The notes under the pieces are model-generated. The model was not told the origin of the DNA and did not search any database. It saw nothing but the letters and a program-made list of their open reading frames with translations. DNA of 29,196 bases from an uncultured Clostridium sp. GTDB lineage: Bacteria > Bacillota > Clostridia > Oscillospirales > Acutalibacteraceae. A program made the translations under genes and the position numbers. Within the stretch, counting starts at the first letter, position 1. Each line of letters begins with the position of its first letter. The stretch is taken from positions 1-29,196 of the forward strand of contig CAKUYY010000014.1 of the NCBI GenBank assembly GCA_934717555.1, in the 5' to 3' direction. Below are positions 7,534 to 15,999 of the stretch, one piece after another.

Positions 7534-9408
7534 ATGAACGACCATATCAAAGAATTGCGGGCAAAAGCCATGGCGCTCCCTTTGACGCCTGGCGTCTATA
7601 TCATGAGGGACTGCAACAGGACTATTATCTATATAGGAAAAGCCAAAGCGTTAAAGAATCGTGTCAGCCAATACTTTGGTTCCCCTAAGAATCATCCAGA
7701 AAAAGTGCGCCGTATGGTAGAGCAAGTGGAGGATTTTGAATACATTTTAACGGACAGTGAGTTTGAGGCACTGGTTTTGGAATGTAGCCTGATTAAACAG
7801 CATGCGCCCAAATATAATATTTTGTTGAAGGATGATAAAGGATATCATTATATCAAAGTAACGGCGGGAAAATGGCCGCGCATTATGGAAGCGAAGCAGA
7901 AGCTGGAGGATGGTGCTACCTATATTGGACCCTATGTCAGTTCGTGGGCGGTAAAACAGGCGGTAGACGAAGCGAGAAAAATTTTCCGTATCCCCACCTG
8001 CAACCGGAAATTTCCCCAGGAAATAGGAAAAGGCCGCCCCTGCCTCAATTATTTTATCAAACAGTGCAGTGCTCCCTGTAGGGGGAAAATCAAAGAGAAC
8101 GAATATAGAGAGCAAGTCAAAGATGCGCTGGACTTTTTACGGGGGGGAAGCAGCGCGTCGATCCGGGATCTGACAGAACGCATGAACGAGGCCGCGGAAA
8201 ACCTGGAATTTGAACGGGCGGCCCGCATCAGGGACCGTATCCAGGCAATCCGGAATATTGGAGATAAACAAAAGGTTGTGGCCACAAGGGTAAGAGAGCA
8301 AGATATCATTGCCCTTGCGCAAGGACCTCGGAATTGTTGCTTTGAGGTTTTTCGATTTTCCGATGGCAGGCTATATGATAGGGAAGATTTTCTTATGGGA
8401 GATGTGGGCGACGCCAAAACAGCCCGTATGGAATTTTTACAGCAATATTACGAAATGCGGCAAGTCCCGCCCCAAATAACCATGGACGAAGAACCAGAAA
8501 GCGCGGATACTTTGGTGCTGTGGCTATCGGAAAAAGCGGGACGAAAGGTCAAGCTGGTGGTACCCCAAAAAGGGGAGCAGGCGCAGCTGGTCCAAATGTG
8601 CTACAGTAATGCGGCGGAAAAGCTGGCACAGCACTCCGGCCGCACGGGAAAGGAAGCGTCAGCCCTGGAGGAACTGGGACGCCTGTTAGGCTTGCCGCAT
8701 CCGCCGGGATATCTGGAGGCTTACGATATTTCCAACTTAGGCGGCAGTGAAAATGTGGCAGGTATGGTGGTGTTTGAAAACGGGCGCCCTTTGAAATCCG
8801 CTTACCGCAAATTTAAAATCAAGGGGTTTGAGGGGCAGGATGACTACGCGTCCATGCGTGAGGTCATCTCCAGGAGGCTGGAAGAGTACCGGAAAAAACC
8901 GGACAGCGGGGAAGGATTTGGACGGCTGCCGGATCTGATCTTGCTGGATGGCGGAAAAGGTCATGTTTCCGCAGTACAGCCGGTATTGGAGGCCTATGGA
9001 TTGCATATTCCGCTGTTTGGTATGGTCAAAGATAACAAACACCGTACACGGGCGATCGCGGGAGATGGTGGGGAAATCGCCATTCATGCCAATCGCCAAG
9101 TATTTACGCTGATCTCTTTGATACAGGATGAAGTTCACCGGTTTGCGATAGGCTATCACAGGCAGTCGAGAAAGAAGAAAACCATTTCTTCCAGCCTGCT
9201 TTCTATAGAGGGGATCGGTCCCAGCCGAGCCAAAGCGCTTTTGAAATATTTTCAGACCATCAAGCGGATAGGAGAGGCTACAAAAGAGGAATTGGCCAGC
9301 GCCCCGTCTATGAACCGGACGGCGGCAGAGCATGTATACCGTTATTTTCATCCGGAAGATAGGGAACAGGATGAGGGGAAAAACTTGTGTGAGGATTCTG
9401 GTTGTTGA
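7534..9408 (+). CDS. uvrC: Excinuclease ABC subunit UvrC
   Basis: A 624-residue UvrC, the nuclease of nucleotide excision repair that incises DNA on both sides of a lesion after UvrA/UvrB loading. Domains in order: GIY-YIG endonuclease from about residue 16 (GVYIMRDCN with IIYIGKAKAL); a cysteine-containing region (PTCNRKF, GRPCLNYFIKQCSAPC, 155-182); the UVR motif that contacts UvrB (ENLEFERAARIRDRIQAI, 222-239); the RNase H-like second nuclease (YDISNLGGS at 397-405, LLDGGKGHVSA at 470-480); and a C-terminal tandem helix-hairpin-helix (about 552-605). The ATG at 7534 has AAGGAG 8 nt upstream. Its stop codon lies within the -35 box of the next promoter. Confidence 0.98.
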   Translation: MNDHIKELRAKAMALPLTPGVYIMRDCNRTIIYIGKAKALKNRVSQYFGSPKNHPEKVRRMVEQVEDFEYILTDSEFEALVLECSLIKQHAPKYNILLKDDKGYHYIKVTAGKWPRIMEAKQKLEDGATYIGPYVSSWAVKQAVDEARKIFRIPTCNRKFPQEIGKGRPCLNYFIKQCSAPCRGKIKENEYREQVKDALDFLRGGSSASIRDLTERMNEAAENLEFERAARIRDRIQAIRNIGDKQKVVATRVREQDIIALAQGPRNCCFEVFRFSDGRLYDREDFLMGDVGDAKTARMEFLQQYYEMRQVPPQITMDEEPESADTLVLWLSEKAGRKVKLVVPQKGEQAQLVQMCYSNAAEKLAQHSGRTGKEASALEELGRLLGLPHPPGYLEAYDISNLGGSENVAGMVVFENGRPLKSAYRKFKIKGFEGQDDYASMREVISRRLEEYRKKPDSGEGFGRLPDLILLDGGKGHVSAVQPVLEAYGLHIPLFGMVKDNKHRTRAIAGDGGEIAIHANRQVFTLISLIQDEVHRFAIGYHRQSRKKKTISSSLLSIEGIGPSRAKALLKYFQTIKRIGEATKEELASAPSMNRTAAEHVYRYFHPEDREQDEGKNLCEDSGC

Positions 9409-9433
9409 CACAATTCCCATATAATGCGATAAT
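9405..9433 (+). promoter_or_regulatory. Promoter overlapping the uvrC stop, driving rsmD-coaD
   Basis: TTGACA at 9405-9410, a 17-bp spacer, and GATAAT at 9428-9433. The uvrC stop codon TGA (9406-9408) is part of the -35 hexamer. Transcription would begin near 9440, about 50 nt before the rsmD start. Confidence 0.85.
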
Positions 9434-9489
9434 AAAATCGTTGTTTTTTGCAGGAAGAGCGATTTTTTAACAAAGAGAGGATGACAAAA

Positions 9490-10041
9490 ATGCGCGTTAT
9501 CACAGGAACGGCCCGGGGGAGGAAACTGATCACCCTGCAGGGGGAAGAAGTACGTCCTACAACGGACCGTGTGAAGGAAGCCGTATTTAGCATCATACAG
9601 TTTCAAATAGAAGGCAGGAGATTTTTAGATTTGTTTGCGGGTTCCGGACAAATGGGGATTGAAGCGCTCAGCCGATGTGCGGCACAGGCTGTTTTTGTGG
9701 ATGCCCGTAAGGAATCAATCGATACCATCCAGGCGAATCTCCGCAGTACGGGATTGGAACAAAACGCCCGTGTTTTTCAGATGGACGCCCAGACGTTCCT
9801 CAGCCGGGAAAAGGAACCTTTTGATTTGGCGTTTTTGGATCCCCCTTATCGTACAGGCTTGTTGGAACAGGTGCTTCCTCAGGTAGCGTCACATATGAAT
9901 CACGGAGGGGTTATTTTGTGCGAACATCCCTTAGAAGAGGAAATGCCGGAAAAGATAGGGGACTTTGTCAGGACAAAACAATATCGGTATGGGAAAATTA
10001 TGGTGACTGCGTTTTGGCATGAGGATGTGGTGAATTCATGA
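9490..10041 (+). CDS. rsmD: 16S rRNA (guanine966-N2)-methyltransferase RsmD
   Basis: A 183-residue Rossmann-fold methyltransferase that methylates G966 of 16S rRNA. It starts MRVITGTARGRKL. Motif I is FLDLFAGSGQMGIEALSR, and the catalytic N6/N2-MTase motif is AFLDPPY. Length is normal (about 185). I choose the second in-frame ATG, at 9490: the GAGAGG at 9474-9480 is then spaced correctly, whereas the ATG at 9481 would abut it. A longer reading frame back to 9448 is not supported. It overlaps coaD by 4 nt (ATGA). rsmD-coaD is a common pairing in Firmicutes. Confidence 0.95.
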   Translation: MRVITGTARGRKLITLQGEEVRPTTDRVKEAVFSIIQFQIEGRRFLDLFAGSGQMGIEALSRCAAQAVFVDARKESIDTIQANLRSTGLEQNARVFQMDAQTFLSREKEPFDLAFLDPPYRTGLLEQVLPQVASHMNHGGVILCEHPLEEEMPEKIGDFVRTKQYRYGKIMVTAFWHEDVVNS

Positions 10042-10538
10042 AAATAGCGATTTGTCCCGGCAGTTTTGATCCGGTTACTATGGGGCATTTGGATATTATC
10101 CAGAGAGCGGCAAAAATGTTTGACCATGTGATTGTAGCGGTCATGGTAAATCCTTCTAAACGTCCCAGCTTTACATTAGAAGAACGCATTGATTTGCTTA
10201 CTAGAGCTACCACGGACGTGGAAGCGGCAAAGCTGGAAATTGTGGGGTTTGATGGTTTGCTGGCGGATTACGCAAAACAGCGCCATGCAACAGCGATTGT
10301 CAAGGGCCTGCGTGCGGTTTCCGATTTTGAATATGAATTCCAGATGGCTTTGACCAATAAAAAACTAAATCCGGATTTGGAGACGGTTTTTTTGACTACT
10401 CGGGCGGAAAATATGTATCTGAGTTCCAGTATTGTCAAACAAGTGGCGCAATTTGATGGGGATATTTCGAACTTTGTTCCTGAATGTATTCATGATGATA
10501 TCCGGGAGCGTTTATGTAAAGGAGTGAAAGAAAAATGA
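10038..10538 (+). CDS. coaD: Phosphopantetheine adenylyltransferase
   Basis: A 166-residue CoaD, which adenylates 4'-phosphopantetheine to dephospho-CoA, the fourth step of coenzyme A synthesis. The nucleotidyltransferase signature is PGSFDPVTMGHLDII (T/HxGH). Other conserved stretches are VKGLRAVSDFEYEFQMA and YLSSSIVKQVAQFDGDI. It has full family length. Both ends overlap neighbours by ATGA (rsmD upstream, the coiled-coil gene downstream), so the three genes form a tightly coupled operon. Confidence 0.98.
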   Translation: MKIAICPGSFDPVTMGHLDIIQRAAKMFDHVIVAVMVNPSKRPSFTLEERIDLLTRATTDVEAAKLEIVGFDGLLADYAKQRHATAIVKGLRAVSDFEYEFQMALTNKKLNPDLETVFLTTRAENMYLSSSIVKQVAQFDGDISNFVPECIHDDIRERLCKGVKEK

Positions 10539-10999
10539 GTGTGGAAGATTTGATCGATGAATTGGATGAGCTGGTGGAAAAATCTTGGGGTATTGGCGGG
10601 CGAACCATGGTAGATGCCAAAAGTATGGAAGAAATTCTGGATGAAATCCGGGAAGCGTTGCCTCAGGAAATCCGACAGGCTAAGGCTATTGTGGCGGACC
10701 GTACTTTGATTATCAACGATGCCAAACGGGAAGCAGAGACAATTGTACGGGTAGCTGAAGAACGCGCCAAAGCTATGATTGCAAAGGATGAGATTTTACG
10801 TCAGGCTCAGGCGAAAGCAAACGACTTGCTTTCGCAATCTCAGACCAAGGCTAGGGAGATTCGCCGGGCGGCTAACGAATATGTGGATGATTTGATGAAA
10901 CGGACCGATGAACAGCTGACAGCGAACCTGGCGGAGCTGAGAAAAACCCGCCAAAATCTCAAAGCTTCCCAAAGATCAGGGAACACTTCCCAGCAATAA
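10535..10999 (+). CDS. Coiled-coil protein, ATPase b/H-subunit-like
   Basis: A 154-residue, highly charged, almost entirely helical protein without membrane segments or cysteines. The first 40 residues are acidic (EDLIDELDELVEK). Residues from about 45 to 140 form a long amphipathic, alanine/arginine/glutamate-rich coiled coil. Proteins of this kind in Clostridia are usually annotated as ATP synthase b-subunit-like or vacuolar ATPase H-subunit-like because of the coiled coil, but nothing here shows a role in an ATPase. It overlaps coaD by ATGA and is followed by a terminator, so it is the last gene of rsmD-coaD. A scaffold or DivIVA-like role is possible but unproven. Confidence 0.8.
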   Translation: MSVEDLIDELDELVEKSWGIGGRTMVDAKSMEEILDEIREALPQEIRQAKAIVADRTLIINDAKREAETIVRVAEERAKAMIAKDEILRQAQAKANDLLSQSQTKAREIRRAANEYVDDLMKRTDEQLTANLAELRKTRQNLKASQRSGNTSQQ

Positions 11000-11010
11000 A
11001 AATTTATGGA

Positions 11011-11052
11011 AAAGGATACTGGCTCTAAAAGAAGATCCAGTATCTTTTTTTA
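11011..11052 (+). terminator. Rho-independent terminator after the coiled-coil gene
   Basis: GATACTGG (11015-11022) pairs with CCAGTATC (11037-11044), extended by AAAG/TTTT outside, with a 14-nt loop. Seven T residues follow. Confidence 0.9.
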
Positions 11053-11293
11053 TAAAAAATAATTGGCAAAAAATAAAAACAGAATGAATGATTTTGGTAA
11101 TAATCCTTATTGGAAAATTCTTGATTGATAGAAACAATTTATCTTGGCAGAAAAGATCGAAAAAAACATCATAATTGTGAAAATTATAATATATCGTATG
11201 AATTGCTAAGGAAATACCGAGAGATAGTAGTTTAATTTTGTATAGATTAGCAGAATTTTTTCAAATGAATTTCCAGAAATCTGGAATTTGGTC
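11053..11293 (+). other. AT-rich intergenic region before the dcw cluster
   Basis: No gene is visible. The stretch is markedly AT-rich. Its main structure is a dyad TTCCAGA (11271-11277)-AA-TCTGGAA (11280-11286), which ends 7 bp upstream of the mraZ -35 box and is a candidate regulator-binding site. Confidence 0.5.
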
Positions 11294-11322
11294 TTGCAAT
11301 TTTGAAAGGTATCCTATATAAT
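11294..11322 (+). promoter_or_regulatory. mraZ promoter (head of the dcw cluster)
   Basis: TTGCAA at 11294-11299, a 17-bp spacer, and a perfect TATAAT at 11317-11322. Transcription would begin near 11329, just before the candidate MraZ boxes. Confidence 0.85.
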
Positions 11323-11335
11323 TTAATTCATTGAG

Positions 11336-11370
11336 TGGGACATTGTGGTGGAAAGTAGAGGAAGGTGCAA
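11336..11370 (+). promoter_or_regulatory. Candidate MraZ operator repeats
   Basis: Short G-rich units recur every 10 bp right after the promoter: TGGGA (11336), TGGTG (11346), TAGAG (11356) and a degenerate TGCAA (11366). MraZ family members bind TGGG-type direct repeats spaced about one helical turn apart in front of their own gene, so autoregulation fits. The third and fourth units are weak. Confidence 0.6.
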
Positions 11371-11391
11371 TGCTTTCGATAGGTGGTATCT

Positions 11392-11811
11392 ATGCTGATT
11401 GGCCAATACCAACATAATATTGATGCAAAAGGACGCGTCATTGTCCCCGCAAAATTCCGGGAAGATCTAGGGGACTTTTTTTATGTGACCAAAGGGCTGG
11501 ATCACTGCTTATTTGTACTTTCTCAAGAGGAATGGAGTAGATTGGAAAAGCAGCTTCAAGAGATGCCCATGTCTAAGGCACGTAAACTGCAGCTGTTTTT
11601 CTTTTCGGGAGCGGCTGAAGCGGAGACTGATAAACAAGGGCGGATCTTGATCCCGCAACATTTGCGGGACTATGCGGGATTGACAAAAGATATTGTTTTT
11701 GTAGGGACTTCCAATCGGGCTGAAATTTGGGATGCTAAACGTTGGGATCGGTTTAATGCGGAATTGACAGAGGAATCCATAGCGGAAGCGATGGATGTTT
11801 TAGGGCTTTAA
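11392..11811 (+). CDS. mraZ: Transcriptional regulator MraZ
   Basis: A 139-residue MraZ with two AbrB-like swapped-hairpin repeats: GQYQHNIDAKGRVIVPAKFR near the start and AEAETDKQGRILIPQHLRDY in the second half. MraZ forms a ring-shaped oligomer that binds repeats upstream of mraZ and controls the division and cell wall cluster. The start is the ATG at 11392 (MLIGQYQHN), matching the family and served by AGGTGG. The GTG three codons upstream lies on the ribosome-binding site itself. It is the first gene of the dcw cluster, with rsmH 32 nt downstream. Confidence 0.96.
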   Translation: MLIGQYQHNIDAKGRVIVPAKFREDLGDFFYVTKGLDHCLFVLSQEEWSRLEKQLQEMPMSKARKLQLFFFSGAAEAETDKQGRILIPQHLRDYAGLTKDIVFVGTSNRAEIWDAKRWDRFNAELTEESIAEAMDVLGL

Positions 11812-11843
11812 TATATGGAAAAAGAAAGGGGGGAACCCAGGCA

Positions 11844-12770
11844 GTGGAGTTTCATCATCGATCCGTTTTATTAAAAGAGACAATAGAAGGTTTGGCAATC
11901 CAACCGGATGGAATTTATATTGATGGAACAGCAGGTGGAGGCGGCCATTCGGAAGCCATTGCCCAACAGTTGACAACGGGTAAGCTTCTTTCTATTGATC
12001 AGGATCCGGATGCGATACAGGCTGCTGCACAGCGGTTGCGGCCTTATCCAGCATCTATCATCCGTCAAGGAAATTTTTCTGAGATGAAGGATATTGCTCA
12101 TTCGCTTCATTTAGACCAAGTAGATGGAATATTGCTTGATATAGGGGTTTCCTCCCATCAGTTGGATACCCCGGAACGAGGTTTTTCTTTTCATTATGAT
12201 GCGCCTTTGGACATGAGAATGAGCCAGACAGGGTTATCTGCCTATGATTTGGTCAATCAACTTTCCTGGCAGGAGCTGGCTCAGATTATCAGCCGTTATG
12301 GGGAAGAAAAATATGCGAAACGGATTGCTCAGTCGATTGTAAAAAACAGGGAAGACGCACCCATTGCAACAACTTTGCAGTTAGCTGAGGTTATCAAAGA
12401 GGCAGTACCCGCGGCAGTGCGCCGGGATGGGCACCCAGCACGGAAGACGTTCCAGGCGCTTCGGATTGCAGTGAATGGTGAATTGGACAGGCTTTCAGAA
12501 GGGCTGGACGCCGCTTTTTCCCTGTTGAAGCCAGGAGGAAGATTAGCGGTTATTACTTTCCATTCCCTGGAAGACCGAATCGTAAAACAGAGAATGGCTT
12601 CCTGGTGTAAAGGATGCACCTGCCCGCCGGATTTCCCTGTCTGTGTTTGCGGGAAGACACCGCGGGCGGAATTGTGGAACCGAAAACCGATAGAAGCGGG
12701 AGAAGAAGAATTGAAAGAAAATCCCCGGAGCAGGAGCGCCAAATTGAGGATTTGTATTCGTTTAAAATGA
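11844..12770 (+). CDS. rsmH: 16S rRNA (cytosine1402-N4)-methyltransferase RsmH
   Basis: A 308-residue RsmH (MraW), which N4-methylates C1402 in the ribosomal P site. Family motifs are HHRSVLLKETIEGL, DGTAGGGGHSEAI (S-adenosylmethionine motif I), GILLDIGVSSHQLD, PERGFSFHYDAPLDMRM and GRLAVITFHSLEDRIVK. The region near CKGCTCPPDFPVCVCG is rich in cysteine, as in many relatives. The start is GTG at 11844 with a strong purine-rich AAAGGGGGGAA upstream; an ATG at 11815 is out of frame. It occupies the conserved position after mraZ. Confidence 0.97.
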   Translation: MEFHHRSVLLKETIEGLAIQPDGIYIDGTAGGGGHSEAIAQQLTTGKLLSIDQDPDAIQAAAQRLRPYPASIIRQGNFSEMKDIAHSLHLDQVDGILLDIGVSSHQLDTPERGFSFHYDAPLDMRMSQTGLSAYDLVNQLSWQELAQIISRYGEEKYAKRIAQSIVKNREDAPIATTLQLAEVIKEAVPAAVRRDGHPARKTFQALRIAVNGELDRLSEGLDAAFSLLKPGGRLAVITFHSLEDRIVKQRMASWCKGCTCPPDFPVCVCGKTPRAELWNRKPIEAGEEELKENPRSRSAKLRICIRLK

Positions 12771-12813
12771 GTTCCTGGTTTTGGAGGAGTTTTGAAAGAT
12801 TGAGGTGACAAAG

Positions 12814-13311
12814 TTGGCAGAAAACAAAAATACAGCTTATGATTTTTCATTGTTTGAACCCAGTGAAAAAGAGAGAGGAGAAAGAAAGAAAAAAGATAAT
12901 ATTATCAAAATTTCGGAAGAGCAGCTGGAAGCAAGCCGAAGAAAAAGATATAATCCTCTCACTGTTATCGTAAGCGTATTATGTGCTTGTGTAGCTCTTT
13001 CCGTAGTGGGGACTATGATTGCCAGCCAGGCGAGATTGACAGAATTAACTACACAAATATCGGCTGCCAATAAAACACTGGAGGAAAAGGAAAGTGTTCA
13101 TGTACAACTTTCTATGAAATTGGAAAATGAATATTCCCTACGGACAGTAGAGGATTACGCCAAAAATGTTTTGGGTATGAAAGCGACAGAAGCCCATCAG
13201 ATTGACTACATTAGCTTATCAGAAGGCGACAAAGCAGAAATTCAGCAAAATGTAAAAGAACGCAACCTGTTGGACAAGATAGGGGATACCATTTCCAATT
13301 TGTTTTCTTAA
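12814..13311 (+). CDS. ftsL: Cell division protein FtsL
   Basis: A 165-residue bitopic protein. A charged cytoplasmic region of about 50 residues rich in Lys/Glu is followed by one membrane helix (PLTVIVSVLCACVALSVVG). A periplasm-side-type leucine-zipper coiled coil then runs (ARLTELTTQISAANKTLEEK) through EYSLRTVEDYAKNVLGM. That architecture and the place between rsmH and the PBP genes identify FtsL, a partner of FtsQ/DivIB and FtsB/DivIC in activating septal synthesis. The start chosen is TTG at 12814 with GAGGTG 6 nt upstream; the GTG at 12805 lies on the ribosome-binding site. Sequence conservation in FtsL is low, so the name rests mainly on topology and context. Confidence 0.85.
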   Translation: MAENKNTAYDFSLFEPSEKERGERKKKDNIIKISEEQLEASRRKRYNPLTVIVSVLCACVALSVVGTMIASQARLTELTTQISAANKTLEEKESVHVQLSMKLENEYSLRTVEDYAKNVLGMKATEAHQIDYISLSEGDKAEIQQNVKERNLLDKIGDTISNLFS

Positions 13312-13577
13312 TCAGTTAAAACAAATGCACCTTGTTATGGATACATATTGAGTACAGGAGAGTTGAGAGATAATCTTAACTCTCATTTTATATATCTGGT
13401 AATAATTTTTTAAGAGGTAATACAAGAAGAAAAGCAATATTATAGGTTGATAGGTGGGAGTGGACTGGAAAGAAAGTTTAAAGGGCTTTGTGAAAAATTT
13501 TTACTTTTCACAAAATTATCTTTCTTTTTTAAGGAGAGTTTCAGGGCCTGCTTTTATATGATTGGGAGGTCGATCAG
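13312..13577 (+). other. Intergenic region ftsL-PBP with two strong hairpins
   Basis: No gene is visible. An 11-bp hairpin (13358-13368 with 13374-13384, GATAA loop, one G-T pair) is followed by a weak ATTTTATAT tract. A second hairpin pairs TTTGTGAAAA (13487-13496) with TTTTCACAAA (13505-13514), flanked by AAAGAAAG and CTTTCTTTTTT, which can extend it. The second lies about 45 nt before the PBP ribosome-binding site GGGAGGTC. They could limit readthrough from ftsL into the PBP genes or process the transcript. Confidence 0.6.
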
Positions 13578-15815
13578 ATGAAGAATGATCCAGCTGCAAG
13601 ATTATGGAAAAGAACACTTATCGTGTTAATTATATTGGTAGTAGTTGGTTTCTGCGCTATTGCAACGCGGCTTGTGTGGCTGCAAATCGTCCAAGGGGAG
13701 GAGCTGCAGAAAAAAGCGGTAGGCCAACAACTGGCGGATACCACAATTAATGCGGAGAGAGGCAGTATTCTGGATTGTAATGGGAACCTGCTGGCGGAAA
13801 GCTCATCGGTGTGGACGGTGGTGCTGGAGCCGGTTTATTTTCAGGATGACGAGGAAAGGGCTAAGGTAGCAAAAGGTTTATCCGAGATTTTAGATATGGA
13901 TGAATCCGTCCTTTTAGAAAAGACCCAACAGGAGAAATCCTATTATACAGTGGTCAAGCGTAAAGTAGAAAATGATGTCAAAGAAGAGATAGAAGATTTT
14001 AAGGAAACGAATGACATTACAGTAGGCATACGCTTAGTGGAGGATTATAAGCGATATTATCCCAATGATAATAACCTATTATCGGTCGTATTAGGATTTA
14101 CTGGAACAGACGGACATGGATGGGAAGGATTAGAACTACAATATGATACTGAGTTGACAGGAGTCCCCGGCCGTTTGATTGCCGCCAAAAATGCGCAAGG
14201 GACGGATATGCCCTATGATTATGAGCAGATGGTCCCTGCCCGCAACGGGTATGATTTAAAGCTCTCCATTGATAAGTTTATTCAATATACATTGGAACGC
14301 AACCTGGAGGAAGGGATCCAGAACAATCAGGTGGAAAACAGGGCTTTGGCTATGGTGATGGATGTCAACACAGGGGCTATTTTAGGAATGGCTATTAAGG
14401 GGGATTATGATTCCAATGATCCTCTTACGGTAGCGGACCCTTTAAAAGCAGCGGAAATTAATACGTTGCCGGAAGAGGAACAAGAGCAGGCGAGATCAGA
14501 CGCGCTGAACGAGCAATGGCGTAACAAGGCGGTGGCGGATAACTACGAACCAGGTTCCGTATTTAAGATCATCACAGCTTCTATGGGGCTAGAAGAAAAT
14601 GTAGTCAATGAGCAATCGTCCTTTTATTGTAGTGGTGTGTTTGTGGAAAACGGTGTTTCTGTCCACTGCCATGTCCGCTCAGGACACGGACAACAGACCT
14701 TTTTACAGGCGTTATGTAATTCCTGTAACCCCGCATTTCATGACTTGAGCAAAATGCTAGGGAAAGAGAAGTTTTACGAATATTACCAGGGTTTTGGTTT
14801 CTCAGAACAGACGGGTATCGATCTGCCAGGGGAAGCGAAGGGACAGTTTTTCCAAGAAGGAGGAATCACAGGAAGCATGAGCGACCTGGACCTGTCCATC
14901 GCCTCTTTTGGCCAGGGATTTACCGTAACCCCGATTCAGATGCTCACTGCCGTAGCCGCGGTAGCCAATGGAGGGTATCTGGTACAGCCCCATGTGGTGG
15001 AACAGATTGTGGATGAAAATGGAAATATTGTGAAAGCATCCAGTACAGAAACAAAACGGCAGATTATTTCCGAGGAAACCTCGCAGAGAATGTGTGAAAT
15101 GCTTCGTATCAATGCGATACAGGGATCAGGAAAGAATGGTTATGTTCCCGGATACCGGATCGCCGGAAAGACTGGTACTTCAGAAAAGAACCCCAAGAAT
15201 AATGGATTATATATCGCGTCGTATTGTGGGTTCGCCCCGGCAGATGATCCGGAAATCGCCATGCTGGTGTTGTACGATGAACCCCAGGGCGATAGTTATT
15301 ATGGAAGTTATGTAGCGGCTCCTACCTTCCGCAATGTGATGAAAGAGATTCTTCCTTATTTGGGAATTGAACGGAAATACAGCGAATCCGAACTGGAAAA
15401 TCAGGATACCCAGACCCCCGGTGTAGCGGGAACTACTTTGGCGGAGGCAAAAAAGAATCTCGAACAGGCGGGCCTTACCTATCAGATATATGGTCCGACA
15501 GACGACGGCCAGACGGTGCTTTCCCAGGTGCCGGAACAGGGAAAAGAAATTCCTAAGGATGGTTTGGTGGTCCTTTATACCGATCAGGAATCTATGTCCA
15601 AAACAGTAGAGGTTCCGAATCTTACCCAGATGTCTGTGACGCGGGCAACTCAGGAAGCAACCGCTGCGGGCTTAAATATTCGCGTTTCCAGTGCTGGGTC
15701 CGGGGATTCTTCCGGCGAGGTTATTTCTGTTTCCCAGAGCATAGAAGCTGGGACAAAGGTAAGCCCGGGTACGGTCGTAGAGGTGGTGTTTGTGGAAGAA
15801 GATAACATTGCGTAG
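13578..15815 (+). CDS. Class B penicillin-binding protein with two PASTA domains (PBP2B/SpoVD type), copy 1
   Basis: A 745-residue monofunctional transpeptidase that crosslinks septal (or spore) peptidoglycan alongside FtsW. One membrane anchor lies at about residues 13-35. The dimerisation domain begins with NAERGSILDCNGNLLAES. The transpeptidase domain holds SVFK (S327-K330, acylated serine), SCN (382-384) and KTG (531-533). Two PASTA repeats run from about 612 to 668 and 676 to 740. In Bacillus the two slots after ftsL are pbpB and spoVD; which role this copy has cannot be told by eye. The ATG at 13578 has GGGAGGTC upstream. It aligns without gaps to the next gene for over 530 residues, so the pair is a tandem duplication. 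Confidence 0.93.
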   Translation: MKNDPAARLWKRTLIVLIILVVVGFCAIATRLVWLQIVQGEELQKKAVGQQLADTTINAERGSILDCNGNLLAESSSVWTVVLEPVYFQDDEERAKVAKGLSEILDMDESVLLEKTQQEKSYYTVVKRKVENDVKEEIEDFKETNDITVGIRLVEDYKRYYPNDNNLLSVVLGFTGTDGHGWEGLELQYDTELTGVPGRLIAAKNAQGTDMPYDYEQMVPARNGYDLKLSIDKFIQYTLERNLEEGIQNNQVENRALAMVMDVNTGAILGMAIKGDYDSNDPLTVADPLKAAEINTLPEEEQEQARSDALNEQWRNKAVADNYEPGSVFKIITASMGLEENVVNEQSSFYCSGVFVENGVSVHCHVRSGHGQQTFLQALCNSCNPAFHDLSKMLGKEKFYEYYQGFGFSEQTGIDLPGEAKGQFFQEGGITGSMSDLDLSIASFGQGFTVTPIQMLTAVAAVANGGYLVQPHVVEQIVDENGNIVKASSTETKRQIISEETSQRMCEMLRINAIQGSGKNGYVPGYRIAGKTGTSEKNPKNNGLYIASYCGFAPADDPEIAMLVLYDEPQGDSYYGSYVAAPTFRNVMKEILPYLGIERKYSESELENQDTQTPGVAGTTLAEAKKNLEQAGLTYQIYGPTDDGQTVLSQVPEQGKEIPKDGLVVLYTDQESMSKTVEVPNLTQMSVTRATQEATAAGLNIRVSSAGSGDSSGEVISVSQSIEAGTKVSPGTVVEVVFVEEDNIA

Positions 15816-15999
15816 AAAAATCTTTCTCAAGGAAAGGGGATTCCTTTCCGATACACCTGCACTTTAGAAATAAACGCTGTCTGTTCCTCATATGATATCA
15901 GGAACAGGACTTCCATCTTTTCATCGGTAAACGATAGCGTATTTGTTTCGGTTGAAAAAAGAGAAGTCCATATCCTTGTTCAAGGGGAGGACACGCGAT
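15816..15999 (+). other. Spacer between tandem PBP genes with two hairpins
   Basis: GGAAAGG (15831-15837) pairs with CCTTTCC (15843-15849), and CTGTTCCT (15881-15888) pairs with AGGAACAG (15900-15907). Neither is followed by a T-run, so they look like processing or stability structures rather than terminators. No promoter of good quality is visible. Confidence 0.5.

Noticed and set aside
9420..9425. TATAAT between uvrC and rsmD as the -10 box
   Set aside because: It is only 9 bp from TTGACA and has no -35 at 16-18 bp; GATAAT at 9428 has the right spacing.
8737..9606. A 289-codon minus-strand frame opposite the end of uvrC and start of rsmD
   Set aside because: It spans two well-supported genes and a promoter on the other strand; its composition reflects the opposite-strand codons.
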